Assembly (NCBI GenBank): GCA_011799875.1
Contig: CM022303.1
Coordinates: 549,213,368 to 549,277,367 of the forward strand
Origin: Thinopyrum elongatum
Lineage: Eukaryota; Streptophyta; Magnoliopsida; Poales; Poaceae
Length of the DNA: 64,000 nucleotides
Direction of reading: 5' to 3'
Position numbers and translations under genes: made by a program. The notes below the pieces were generated by a model. It did not search any database. It saw nothing but the letters and a program-made list of their open reading frames with translations, and was not told the DNA's origin. Of the stretch, positions 10,796 to 21,899 are shown piece by piece (within the stretch, counting starts at the first letter, position 1; every line of letters begins with the position of its first letter).

Positions 10796-11809
10796 TGATG
10801 GATTATGGATGGGCTTAGGCCCATATAAGACAATAATCCCTGGTTAATCTCTAAGGCCCATTAATGTGTACGACAAGTGGTGGGAAGTGTGGGAAGTTTA
10901 GTACCATACTGCTACCGTAAGAAGAGTGAGATCTCTTTATAAGGACTGCTCTACCACTTGCTATTGGGAGCTTGGGAATAGGAGCTGTACACGCGCTCCT
11001 CCTCCTCCGCCGCCCGCCTCGCCTCGCCACGCCTCGCCTCGCCACGACGTGCGCGCGCACCGCTGGTTACGGGAATGAGCCGAGCCGAAGCTTATTTTTG
11101 CCGGTCAAGAATGGTTAATTAATCTCGTATTAATTAACGAGTCGCTTACGGAAGTGCCACTGTCCGAGACGTTGGACTGAGGGCTGTTCGCGGACTCGGT
11201 CGTGGGCCTGAGCCCAGGCCCATCTACCCGACAGCCTATATAAGAAGGCGCTGGTCAGTGGAGTGAACCCTAACTCAGTTCACGCACTCCCTCTCGTACA
11301 ACCCTAGCCGTCATCTACTGTTCCTCTCACTTTGCTGCTTCCGGCGATCCCATCCCGACGACCGCGTGCACGGTTGGTCGGGAGAGCAGGTGCCTTCGGA
11401 ACCCTGTCGTTCGAGATCCTACCCGGGAGAACGGGAATAAGGTTTTTGGGGAGCGTCTCGACGCGACTGCTCCCGATCCGTCCCCGTCTCCGTTCACCTC
11501 TGCTTCCACTACTTCCCCTGCATCGACTCCATGGCTGACGACGAAGCCGACAAGAAGAAGGCCTCGGCCGATGCCGAGGCTGCCGCCGCCGCCGGCGCGT
11601 TGGCCTGGCCAACCGGAGGGTATGACTCGTTCATCCCCTATTTGCTCGTTCATGTGCTGACCGTATATATGCTGTTCATAGATGTTTCGGTTCTATGTAC
11701 TGTACATGCTCACATGCTTAGGTATCAGTATGAGATGCATACCATATTTGCCATGTTTACTGTTAACTCGTGGATTAGATTAGTCGAGAAAGTGCTAATA
11801 TTTCCAACA
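10796..11809 (+). repeat. 5' LTR of the copia element
   Basis: It runs from TGATGG to CCAACA, about 1014 bp. A TATA box (CCTATATAAGAAGG) lies at about 11236, with the 3' LTR equivalent near 17232. The usual initiator-methionine primer-binding site was not found directly after it; the sequence there is ATCCAAAAACC, so the priming site is diverged or of another type. Confidence 0.85.
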
Positions 11810-12390
11810 ATCCAAAAACCTTATTTTAGGCACTTTTCGACTCATGGCTTCGCCGCTACTCTGCTGCTTCCGGAGATCCCATCCCGACGACCGCGTGCAC
11901 GGTTGGTCGGGAGAGCAGGTGCCTTCGGAACCCTGTCGTTCGAGATCCTACCCGGGAGAACGGGAATAAGGTTTTTGGGGAGCGTCTCGACGCGACTGCT
12001 CCCGATCCGTCCCCGTCTCCGTTCGCCTCTGCTTCCACTACTTTCCCTGCATCGACTCCATGGCTGACGACGAAGCCGACAAAAAGAAGGCCTCGGCCGA
12101 TGCCGAGGCTGCCGCCGCCGCCGCTGCGTTGGCCTGGCCAACCGGAGGGTATGACTCGTTCATCCCCTATTTGCTCGTTCATGTGCTGACCGTATATATG
12201 CTGTTCATAGATGTTTCGGTTCTATGTACTGTACATGCTCACATGCTTAGGTATCAGTATGAGATGCATACCATATTTGCCATGTTTACTGTTAACTCGT
12301 GGATTAGATTAGTCGAGAAAGTGCTAATATTTCCAACAATCCAAAAACCTTATTTTAGGCACTTTTCGACTCATGGCTTCGCCGCTACTC
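11333..12390 (+). repeat. 529-bp tandem duplication across the LTR/internal boundary of the copia element
   Basis: CTGCTTCCGG(C/A)GATCCCATC starts copies at about 11333 and 11862, and matching ATGGCTGACGACGAAGCCGA segments lie at 11531 and 12060. Each copy holds the last ~477 bp of the LTR plus ~52 bp of internal leader (through GGCTTCGCCGCTACTCTG). The copies differ at few positions. An open frame in the second copy (ATG 12060) reads from LTR sequence straight into gag. Confidence 0.93.
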
Positions 12391-15300
12391 TGAAACCGGA
12401 AAAGTTTACCGGGACGCATTTTAAGCGTTGGCAGACGAGGACTACCTTGTGGCTCACAGCAATGAACGTGTTCTGGGTTGGTGGTGTGTCTCCCACGGTA
12501 ACGATTGCTCCTGAACAAGAGAATGCGTTTAGGGAGGCAACCACCATCTTTGTGGGAGCCATTCTTACTGTGATCGGAGACAAGCTAGTTGACGCATATC
12601 TCCATACGCGTGTTGCCAAGAATTTGTGGGATGCGCTCGAAGCTAAGTTCGGCGCAACCGATGCTGGAAGCGAGTTGTATGCTAAGGAGCAGTTCCATGA
12701 TTACAAATGGTTGATAACCGTTCTGTATTGGACCAGGCCCATGAGATACAATGCATCGCTAAGGAGCTGGAGCTCTTGAAGTGTGAGTTACCGGACAAGT
12801 TTGTCGCGGGTTGCATTATTGCAAAACTCCCTCCTGGATGGAGGAACTTTGCTACTTCTCTCAAGCACTTGAGACGTGAATTCTCTGTTGATGATGTCAT
12901 TGGTCATCTAAGTGTTGAGCGGAACTCGAGAGCAAAGGACTCACACGTGAAAGGGGCAGAGGGTTCTTCTAGCGCCAATATGGTGCAGAAGAATTCCCAC
13001 AAGTTCAAGGGAAAGAACTCTGTCCAGCAGAATACTACCTTTAAGAAGAAGGGTAAGAAGAAAGACAAAAAGAGAGATGACTGCTTTACTTGTGGTTCAG
13101 AGGAACACCGGGCAAACAAGTGCCCAAACAAGTACAAGAAGCCAGGACAGGACGCCAAGTCTGTCAATGTCACTCTGAGCAACAACGATGGGGCATCTGG
13201 GTATGGTAATCTGTTTACCGTACTTTCAGTTTGTCAGTCCACCGATTGGTGGGTTGACACTGGGGCCAATATTCATGTGTGTGCTGATGTGTCTTTGTTT
13301 TCTTCTTACCAGGTAGCATGAGATTGTTCCGTCCTGATGGGGAACGGCTCGCATGCTTCTGTTCATGGTGTTGGCACGGTAGATCTAAAGTTTACTTCGG
13401 GAAAGATCATGCAACTGAAGAACGTGCATCGTGTCCCCGCCATCAAGAAGAATCTCGTTAGTGGCTCCCTTTTATGTAAAGAAGGGTTTAAGTCAGTATT
13501 TGAGTCCAACAAAGTAGTCGTATCTCGGTATGGACTATTTGTTGGAAAATGATATGATTGTGGTGGTTTGTTCCGCCTTTTCCTCGAGGATTTATGTAAT
13601 AAAGTTGTGAACCAAATTCATTCTAATGTGAACGAATGTGAGGTTTGGCATTCACGTCTTTGTCACATAAATTTCGGTTGTATGACGCGGCTAGCTAAGA
13701 TAAATCTAATCCCGAGTTTCACTTTAGCCAAAGGCTCTAAGTGCCATGTGTGTGTGCAAGCAAAGCAACCTCGTAAGCCTCACAAGCCTGCGAAGGAGAG
13801 ACACCTAGCACCACTAGAGCTCATACATTCAGATCTCTGTGAGATGAATGGTGTGTTGACTAAAGGTGAAAAGAAATACTTCATGACTTTAATTGATGAT
13901 TCCACTAGATTCTGTTAGTGTATCTGTTAAATACAAAGGATGAGGCTCTACACTACTTTAAAATCTATAAGGCTGAAGTTGAGAACCAACTTGAGAAAAA
14001 AATAAAACGAGTACGGTCTGATCGTGGTGGAGAGTACTTTTCTAGTGAGTTCGATTTATTCTGCGCGAAACATGGTATTATTCATGAGAGGACGCCTCCC
14101 TATTCACCCCAGTCAAACGGGGTTGTCGAACGGAAAAACCGCACTCTAATAGATTTGGCTAACGCCATGTTAGATACATCAGGTTTATCCAAGGCATGGT
14201 GGGGGGAGGCTGTATTGACATCATGTCATGTCCTGAATAAAGTTCCCGTGAAGGATAATGAGACTACTCCCTATGAGCAATGGGAAAAGAAAAGAACTAC
14301 ACTCTCTTACTTGCGCACTTGGGGCTGTTTGGCGAAAGTCAATGTGCCGATTCCCCAAAAGCGTAAGCTTGGTCCAAAGACCGTGGAGTGCGTTAATTTG
14401 GGCTACGCTACGAATAACGTTGGCTATAGATTTCTAGTAGTGAAATCTGAGGTACCTGACCAGAAGGTCGGTACAATTATAGAGTCTAAGGATGCTATAT
14501 TCTTTGAGGACATTTTTCCCATGAGAGATATGCAAAGCACTTCTAGACTGGAATCTGATGAGCCTCCTGAACCTGCCATTCCGATGGAATATTATGAACA
14601 CAAAAGTGATGAAAGTTCATCGAAGGATGACGAGGAAGCTCCTGTTAGGAGCAAGAGACAGAGGACTGCAAAGTCTTTTGGTGATGATTTCCTCGTGTAC
14701 CTCGTGGATGACGACACTCCCAGTTCCATTTCAAAAGCTTATGCATCTCCGGATGTTGACTACTGGAAGGATGCGGTCCGTAGCGAGATGGATTCCATCT
14801 TGGCTAACGGGACATGGGAGATCACTGATCGTCCTTATGGTTGTCAACCATTGGGATGTAAGTGGGTGTTCAAAAGGAAGCTTAGGCCCGAAGGTACTGT
14901 TGAGAAGTACAAGGCTAGGCTTGTGGCCAAAGGTTATACCCAGAAAGAAGAAGAGGATTTCTTTGATACTTACTCACCTGTGGCTAGACTGACAACCATT
15001 CGAGTGTTACTCGCTTTGGCTGCCTCGCATGGTCTTCTCGTTCATCAGATGGACGTTAAGATGGCTTTCCTTAACGGAGAGCTAGAATAGGAAATTTACA
15101 TGCAACAGCCAGATGGCTTTGTAGTAAATGGTTAGGAAAGAAAGGTGTGCAAGCTAGTGAAATCTTTGTATGGCCTGAAACAAGCACCTAAGCAATGGCA
15201 TGAGAAGTTCAATAACACTTTGACATCTGTTGGCTTTGTTGTTAATGAAGCTGACAAATGTGTATTACTATCGCTATGGTGGAGGCGAAGAAGTAACACT

Positions 15301-16219
15301 GTGTCTGTATGTCGATGACATACTGATATTTGGGACCCACCTCAAAGTCATTGAGGAGGTCAAGGCTTTTCTATCTCATAACTTTGAGATGAAAGACCTG
15401 GGCGTGGCTGATGTTATCTTGAACATCAAGCTACTGAGAGACACTGAGGGTGGAATTACACTTTTGCAATCCCACTACGTTGAGAAGATTTTGAGCCGTT
15501 TTGGATATTCGGACTGCAAACCTTCTGCAACACCATATGATCCTAGCGTGCAGATTCGAAAGTTCGAAGGCACGACTATAGATCAATTGAGATATTCTCA
15601 AGTGGTTGGTTCACTGATGTACCTAGCTTGTGCTACTCGTCCTGACATCTCATTTGCTGTGTGCAAACTGAGCCGGTTTGTTTTCAATCCGGGAGATGTG
15701 CATTGGCATGCTGTTGAGCAAGTGATGCGCTATTTGCAAGGTACTGTGAACTACGGAATTCACTATTCTGGTTACCCGACGGTACTTGATGGGTATAGTG
15801 ATTCGAATTGGATATCTGATGCTGATGAGATGAAAGCCATAAGTGGATATGTCTTCACACTTGGTGGTGGTGCTGTTTCCTGGAAGTCTTGCAAGCAGAC
15901 GATCTTAACGAGATCGACTATGGAAGAAGAACTCACGGTATTAGACACATCATGCGTCGAAGCAGAATGGTTTCGAGAGCTTTTGATGGATTTGCCAGTG
16001 GTTGATAAACCAGTCCCGGCTGTCCTTATGAACTGTGACAATCAAACTGTGATTGCCAAGGCTAAGAGTTCAAAGGACAATATGAAATCCACTAAGCACA
16101 TAAGAAGAAGATTGAAATTTGTTAGAAAATCAAGAAATTCCGGAGTGATAGCGTTGGATTATATCCAGACTGCTAAAAATCTGGCAGACCCTTTACGAAA
16201 GGGCTATCACGGATTGTGA
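12373..16219 (+). pseudogene. copia gag-pol polyprotein, inactivated
   Basis: Gag starts near 12391 (KPEKFTGTHFKRWQTRTTLW) and carries a CCHC zinc knuckle, CFTCGSEEHRANKC, at about 13082-13123. The protease has WWVDTGANIHV at about 13249. The integrase has a histidine/cysteine zinc-binding part near 13650-13750 and DDE-core landmarks IHSDLC, SDRGGEY and SNGVVERKN. The reverse transcriptase has GCKWVFKRK, MDVKMAFLNG and YVDD (15308-15319). RNase H follows with YSDSNWISDADEMKA near 15795. Breaks: a frameshift near 12706, stops at 13319 and 13550, a shift at about 13915, stops at 15088 and 15133, and a shift near 15265. The element cannot make a functional polyprotein. Confidence 0.92.
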
Positions 16220-16803
16220 TAGAAAATGCATCAAGGGAGATGGGTATGAGACCCACGTAAGTTGCCATGGGGGTAACCCAACCTATGTGATCGAAGATCC
16301 CGTGAATTAGGACCTGGGAAAACAATCCAACGGTCAACTGAGGAGAGTATCCTTAATTAACCCACTCCGTTGGAGATGCATAATACTCTCAATTCTGTAA
16401 GGCAGGCTGACTTTTGCCTTAATGTGTTCCAAAGCTTATGTAAGCAAGATGCTAACCTACAGAGCATTCTTTGGAGGAACACACCTATGTGAGCCCGACT
16501 GCTGGTCACAGTCTATGAGATTGGGTGATCTCTAGGAAGCTCATGAGAAGGTATGGAGTATGACTAATAAGCTCCACCCGTGGGGTTTAGCCTTCGGCAG
16601 CCACGTATCAGCTGACAATAGGCGAAACTTCTGCACGCCAAACTGACAATTCAAGGCATAGTCCATTTTTCAGTTGTGAAGAAGTCTAATCCTATTGCTC
16701 TAGGTGGAAGTTCAACTTAACAGTCTCCATTGAAAATTCTGGTATATCAAACACTGTTTGGAACAGTTGACAAAATTATGTGCCTCGAGATCTGGTGGGG
16801 GAT
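16220..16803 (+). other. copia 3' untranslated part with polypurine tract
   Basis: This is non-coding sequence between the RNase H end and the 3' LTR. The purine-rich GGTGGGGGA just before the LTR start at 16804 is the expected plus-strand priming site. Confidence 0.75.
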
Positions 16804-17382
16804 TGATGGATTATGGATGGGCTTAGGCCCATATAAAACAATAATCCCTGGTTAATCTCTAAGGCCCATTAATGTGTACGGCAAGTGGTGAGAAGTGTGG
16901 AAAGTTTAGTACCATACTGCTACAGTAAAAAAAGTGAGACCTCTTTATAAGGGCTGCTCTACCACTTGCTATTGGGAGCTTGGGAATAGGAGCTGTACAC
17001 GCGCGCTCCTCCTCCGCCGCCCGCCTCGCCTCGTCACGACGCGACGCGCGCGCGCGACGCGGGTTGTGGCAATGAGCCGAACCAAAGCTTATTTTTGCCG
17101 GTCAAAAATGGTTAATTAATCTCGTATTAATTAACGAGTCGCTTACGGAAGTGCCACTGTCCGAGACGTTGGACCGTGGGCTGTTCGCGGACTCGGTCGT
17201 GGGCTTGAGCCCAGGCCCATCTACCCGACGACCTATATAAGAAGGCGCTGGCCAGTGGAGTGAACCCTAACTCAGTTCACTCACTCCCTCTCGTACAACC
17301 CTAACCGTCATCTACTGTTCCTCTCACTGTGCTGCTTCCGGCGATCCCATCCCGACGACCGCGTGCACGGTTGGTCGGGAGA
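16804..17382 (+). repeat. 3' LTR of the copia element, first part
   Basis: It matches 10796-11375 of the 5' LTR and stops inside GGTTGGTCGGGAGA, where the CACTA element inserted. The TATA box CCTATATAAG lies near 17232. Confidence 0.9.
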
Positions 17383-17399
17383 CACTACAAGAAATATGT

Positions 17400-17660
17400 C
17401 AACTTGTGACCTTCTGTCAGTGACCCTGGAAGAATTGGTCATAAATCTACGACCATTTGAGACCAATTGGTCAAAAGCTGTTCGGGGGGCTCCAAACCCT
17501 AAACTATAACGACCATTTTGGTCAGAAAGGTCGTAATTTTCTTACACGAAATGGTCATAAAGCAAACAGCACTGGCCCGCTGCCTTATTTCTAGCTGATC
17601 ACGACCAATATAGATGGTCATAACCTTGTAAATTGTGGTGGATTGCTATGACTAGGCGCC
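17400..17660. repeat. Left subterminal repeats of the 17383 CACTA
   Basis: Short direct and inverted words (GACCATTTGAGACCAATTGG, TGGTCATAA, GACCATTTTGGTC, AGGTCGTAA) are packed into about 250 bp. In CACTA elements such arrays are transposase-binding sites. The equivalent right array is at about 25850-26115. Confidence 0.8.
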
Positions 17661-18717
17661 ACCTCATCAGTTTTGCCTATGTGTCATGTCCATGTGTCAA
17701 TTTTTGCCCTAGGTTGTGAAGCAACCTATATTTCTGTCATTCCCAAAATTCCCAAAAAAATTGGGCATTCTTTACTATCCAAATCATTGCCTCATGACAA
17801 TATTCAACTCCATTTGCCTGGTAAATCTTCCTTGACAAATTTCCAAAGTTTTTGTTCAGCTCGAACTGTTGTGAAGGAAGTACTAGCTAGGCATATCCTA
17901 ATGAGCTGAATTTTTGCCACATCTTCTATATTCCCAAATCATAGCTCTCCACAAAATTTGAGCCCCATCTAATAATACATGTGAGCTCAGCATCCAATCT
18001 TTGTTTCTGGTGATATTTTCAGTTTGTGAAGCAACTATATTTTATGTTAATTTATAATTGCTGAAAATTTACCACGACATGACTCTGCCCATAGAACCTC
18101 CCTCCCCCAAAATTTAGCTCATTTATTCTAGCCAATTTCCCTCAGCATTTTTCCCAATTTTCTGTTCAGTGGAGAGCACTGTGAAGGAAGTACCATTTTT
18201 ATTTATCCAAATGGTATGAAAATTTTAAAGTGCCTTCATATGCCCAAATTATCATCCTCCTCCAAATTTCAGATCAATCCATTCATTCATTTGAGTTTAG
18301 CTTCAACATTCATATTTCTGTCCAGTGTGGTACGTTGCAAAGCAAGTGACACCTAGGCTCATCCATTTGAGCTGCAAATTTTCCAAGATAGTGTCCTTAG
18401 TAGATGATCATCCTCGGCCAAAACTCAGGCCCATTGGCCATGTGCATTTTCCCCACCACTAATCAAACACTTGAGTGCTAATTCATGTTTGAGCTCAGTT
18501 CAGTCTCCTCATGAGATTCTTCTATTGCCTTCTTCTTCCTAACACCTATCAGGGGAGTGCCCAACCCACTAGACATGCCTAGGCCGCCCGGAACGCGTGG
18601 CAACACCATGGTCATGTGTTGACCATGCGGCAGGCATGCGAGTTTACGCGCTCTGGAGTTGCGGCCCTCGGCCACCATCCAAACCTCAACATATCGCCAC
18701 CAAACCATGTATTTCTG
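17661..18717. other. Non-coding CACTA interior with a segment shared with the antisense LTR at 57.8 kb
   Basis: No gene recognised. About 17700-17765 (TAGGTTGTGAAGCAACCTAT and following) is clearly similar to the reverse complement of about 57790-57860. See the findings. Confidence 0.55.
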
Positions 18718-21700
18718 ATTAAATAGATACTTATGTACCTATAAATAATTTTTGGAAAAATAAAGAGCAAACTATGAGGCAGCTGCAGTTCAAATTTGAC
18801 CCACTTCCAACTGAATCAGCGAAAATTTGTCTTTTTCACCAGAGGTGTATAAATACTTTTGATGATCAACCATTTTTTCAATTGTACAATAAATATGGCC
18901 TAATATATTATAAAAATGACCTGGTCCCATTTTGCAACAAATATATGGTAGTCCTTCACAAAAAAAACTCATTTTGGGCACTCAAAAAATAGAAAATGAA
19001 TTTTTCGTCCAAAGAAAATGAAAACTTCCTTAGGCAACATTGTTTGCCATCCCAAGATGCACCCTTGTGCACAATATGAGATCATTTGAACAAATTATGC
19101 CATGAATGTGGCCATAAGATTGATCATTTGGCTTGAAAACCATTGATCTCCACACATAATAGCTCGTTTCTGAGAACACTTTTTAAAAATAATTATCGTA
19201 TTACAAGTTTATTATTTTTTCTGGTAACTTGGCCACATATAATGACACAATGCGAAGGTTTTCCAATTTTTTGATTTTTTTTGAATTTTTCATGCCCGTT
19301 TCAAAATGCGGTCAAAACGGCGGGCATGGCCGTTCCTAGCTAGTGGTTGAATCTTGGAAAACTTTTGGTGTTTCTTTGATTAAATAGATACTTATGTACC
19401 TAGAAATGATTTTTAAAAAAAATAAAGAGCAAATTATGAGGCAGGTGCAGTTCAAATTTGACCCGCTTCCAACTGAATCGGCATAAATTTGTGTTTTTCA
19501 CGAGAGGTGGATCAAAGCTTTTGACACCCAATTATTTGGTCAATTATGCATTAAATATGGCCTAGTATTATAGAAAATTAATTTGGTCCAATTTTGCAAC
19601 AATTATTTGGTAGGTTCTTCACAAAAAATCCTCATTTTGGGCACTCGGAAAATGGAAAATGATTTTTTCGTGCAAAGAAAATGAAAACTTCCTTAGGCAA
19701 CATTGTTTGCCATTCCAATATGCACCCTTGTGCACAATATGAGATCATTTGAACAAACTATGCCATGAATGTGGCTATAAGATTGATCATTTGGCTTGAA
19801 AGCCATTTATCTCTACACATGATAGCTCGTTTTTTAGAACACTTTTTAAAAATAATTATCGTATTACAAGTTTATTATTTTTCCTGATAACTTGGCAACA
19901 TATAATGACACAATGCGAAGGTTTTCCAATTATTTGATTTTTTTGAATTTTTCATGCCCGTTTCAAAATGCGGTCAAAACGGCGGGCTTGACCGTTCCTA
20001 GCTAGTGGTTGAATCTTGGAAAACTTTTGGTGTTTCTCTGATTAAATAGATACTTTTGTACCTAAAAATGATTTTTGGAAAAAATAAAGAGCAAACTATG
20101 AGGCAGCTGCAGTTCAAATTTGACCTCCAGCTGAATCGGCAGAAATTTATCATTTTCACGAGAGGTGGATCAAAGCTTTTGACACCCAACCATTTGGTCA
20201 ATTTTGCATTAAATATGGCCTAGTATTTTAGAAAACTGATTTGGTCCAATTTTGCAACAATTATTTGGTAGGTCCTTCACAAAAAAAACTCATTTTGGGC
20301 ACTCGGAAAATGGAAAATGATTTTTTCGTCCAAAGAAAATGAAAACTTCCTTAGGCAACATTGTTTGCCATTCCAATATGCACCCTTGTGCACAATATGA
20401 GATCATTTGAACAAACTATGCCATGAATGTGGCCATAAGATTGATCATTTGGCTTGAAAGCCATTGATCTCCACACATGATAGCTCGTTTCTGGGAACAC
20501 TTTTTAAAAATAATTATCGTTTTACAAGTTTATTATTTTTCCTGGTAACTTGGCCACATATAATGACACAATGCGAAGGTTTTCTAATTTTTTGATTTTT
20601 TTTGAATTTTTCATGCCCTTTTCAAAATGCGGTCAAAACGGCTGGCATGACCGTTCCTAGCCAGTGGTTGAATATAGGAAAACTTTTGGTGTTTCCTTGA
20701 TTAAATATATACTTATGTACCTAGAAATGATTTTTAGAAAAAAATAAAGAGCAAACTATACGGCGGCTGCAGTTCAAATTTGACCCGCTTCTTGCTGAAA
20801 CGGCAGAAATTTGTCTTTTTCATGAGAGGTGGATAAAAGCTTTTGACACCCAACCATTTGGTCAATTATGCATTAAATATGTCCTAGTATTTTAGAAAAT
20901 TGACTTGGTACAATTTTGCAACAAATATATGATAGGTCCTTCACAGAAAAACTCATTTTGGGCACTCGAAAAATGGAAAATGAATTTTTTGTCCAAAGAA
21001 AATGAAAACTTCCTTAGGCAACATTGTTTGCCATTCCAAGATGCACCCTTGTGCACAATATGATATCATTTGAACAAACTATGCCATGAATGTGGCCATA
21101 AGACTGATCATTTGGCTTGAAAGCCATGAATCTTCACACGTGATAGCTCATTTCTGAGAACACTTTTTAAAATTAATTGGTGTATTACAAGTTTATTATT
21201 TTTCCTGGTAACTTGGTCACATATAATGACAGAATGCGAAGGTTTTCCAATTTTTTGATTTTTTGGAGATTTTTCATGCCCGTTTCAAAATGCGGTCAAA
21301 ACGGTTGGCATGACCGTTTCTAGCTAGTGGTTGAATCTTGGAAAACTTTTGGTATTTCTCTGATTAAAGATATACTTATGTAGCTAGAAATTATTTTTGG
21401 AAAAAGTAAAGAGCAAACTATACGGCAACTGCAATTCAAATTTGACCCGCTTCCTGCTAAATCGGCGGAAATTTGTCTTTCTCACGAGAGGTGAATAAAA
21501 GTTTTTGACACCCAACCATTTCGTCAATTGTGCATTAAATATGGCCTAATATTTTAGAAAATTGATTTTGTCCAATTTTGCAACAAATATATGGTAGGTC
21601 CTTCACAAAAAAACTCATTTTGGCACTCAAAAAATGATTCTCTTGTAAAAAAAACTCATTTCTGAGAACACTTTTTTAAGTTATTTATTTTATTCAAAGT

Positions 21701-21790
21701 TTGTTATTTTTACTGACAAGTAGGTCACACTTGGTGACAAAATGCGAATGTTTTTCTTTTCTATTTAGTTTTATAAATTTCCTAGACCGT
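18718..21790. repeat. CACTA internal tandem array, five units of about 660 bp
   Basis: Units start at GATTAAATAGATACTTATGT near 18718, 19378, 20040, 20699 and 21362, spacing 659-663 bp. Each contains TTCAAATTTGACC(C), a GGCAACATTGTTTGCCAT segment, CACCCTTGTGCACAATATGA and CAAAATGCGGTCAAAACGG. The last unit has an internal deletion near 21640. No protein is encoded. Long internal minisatellites of this kind are usual in Triticeae CACTA elements. Confidence 0.95.
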
Positions 21791-21899
21791 AAAATAACTG
21801 GCATGATTTAGCATCTTATTTTTAATCAATTACGACCAATTTGAATGGTCATAACGTCATCAAATAGGTACTGCGTTCTGATTGGTCCAAAACCATCTC

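Noticed and set aside
11531..12067. 178-aa frame as an independent gene
   Set aside because: It is the translation of LTR and leader sequence within the 529-bp duplication of the copia element.
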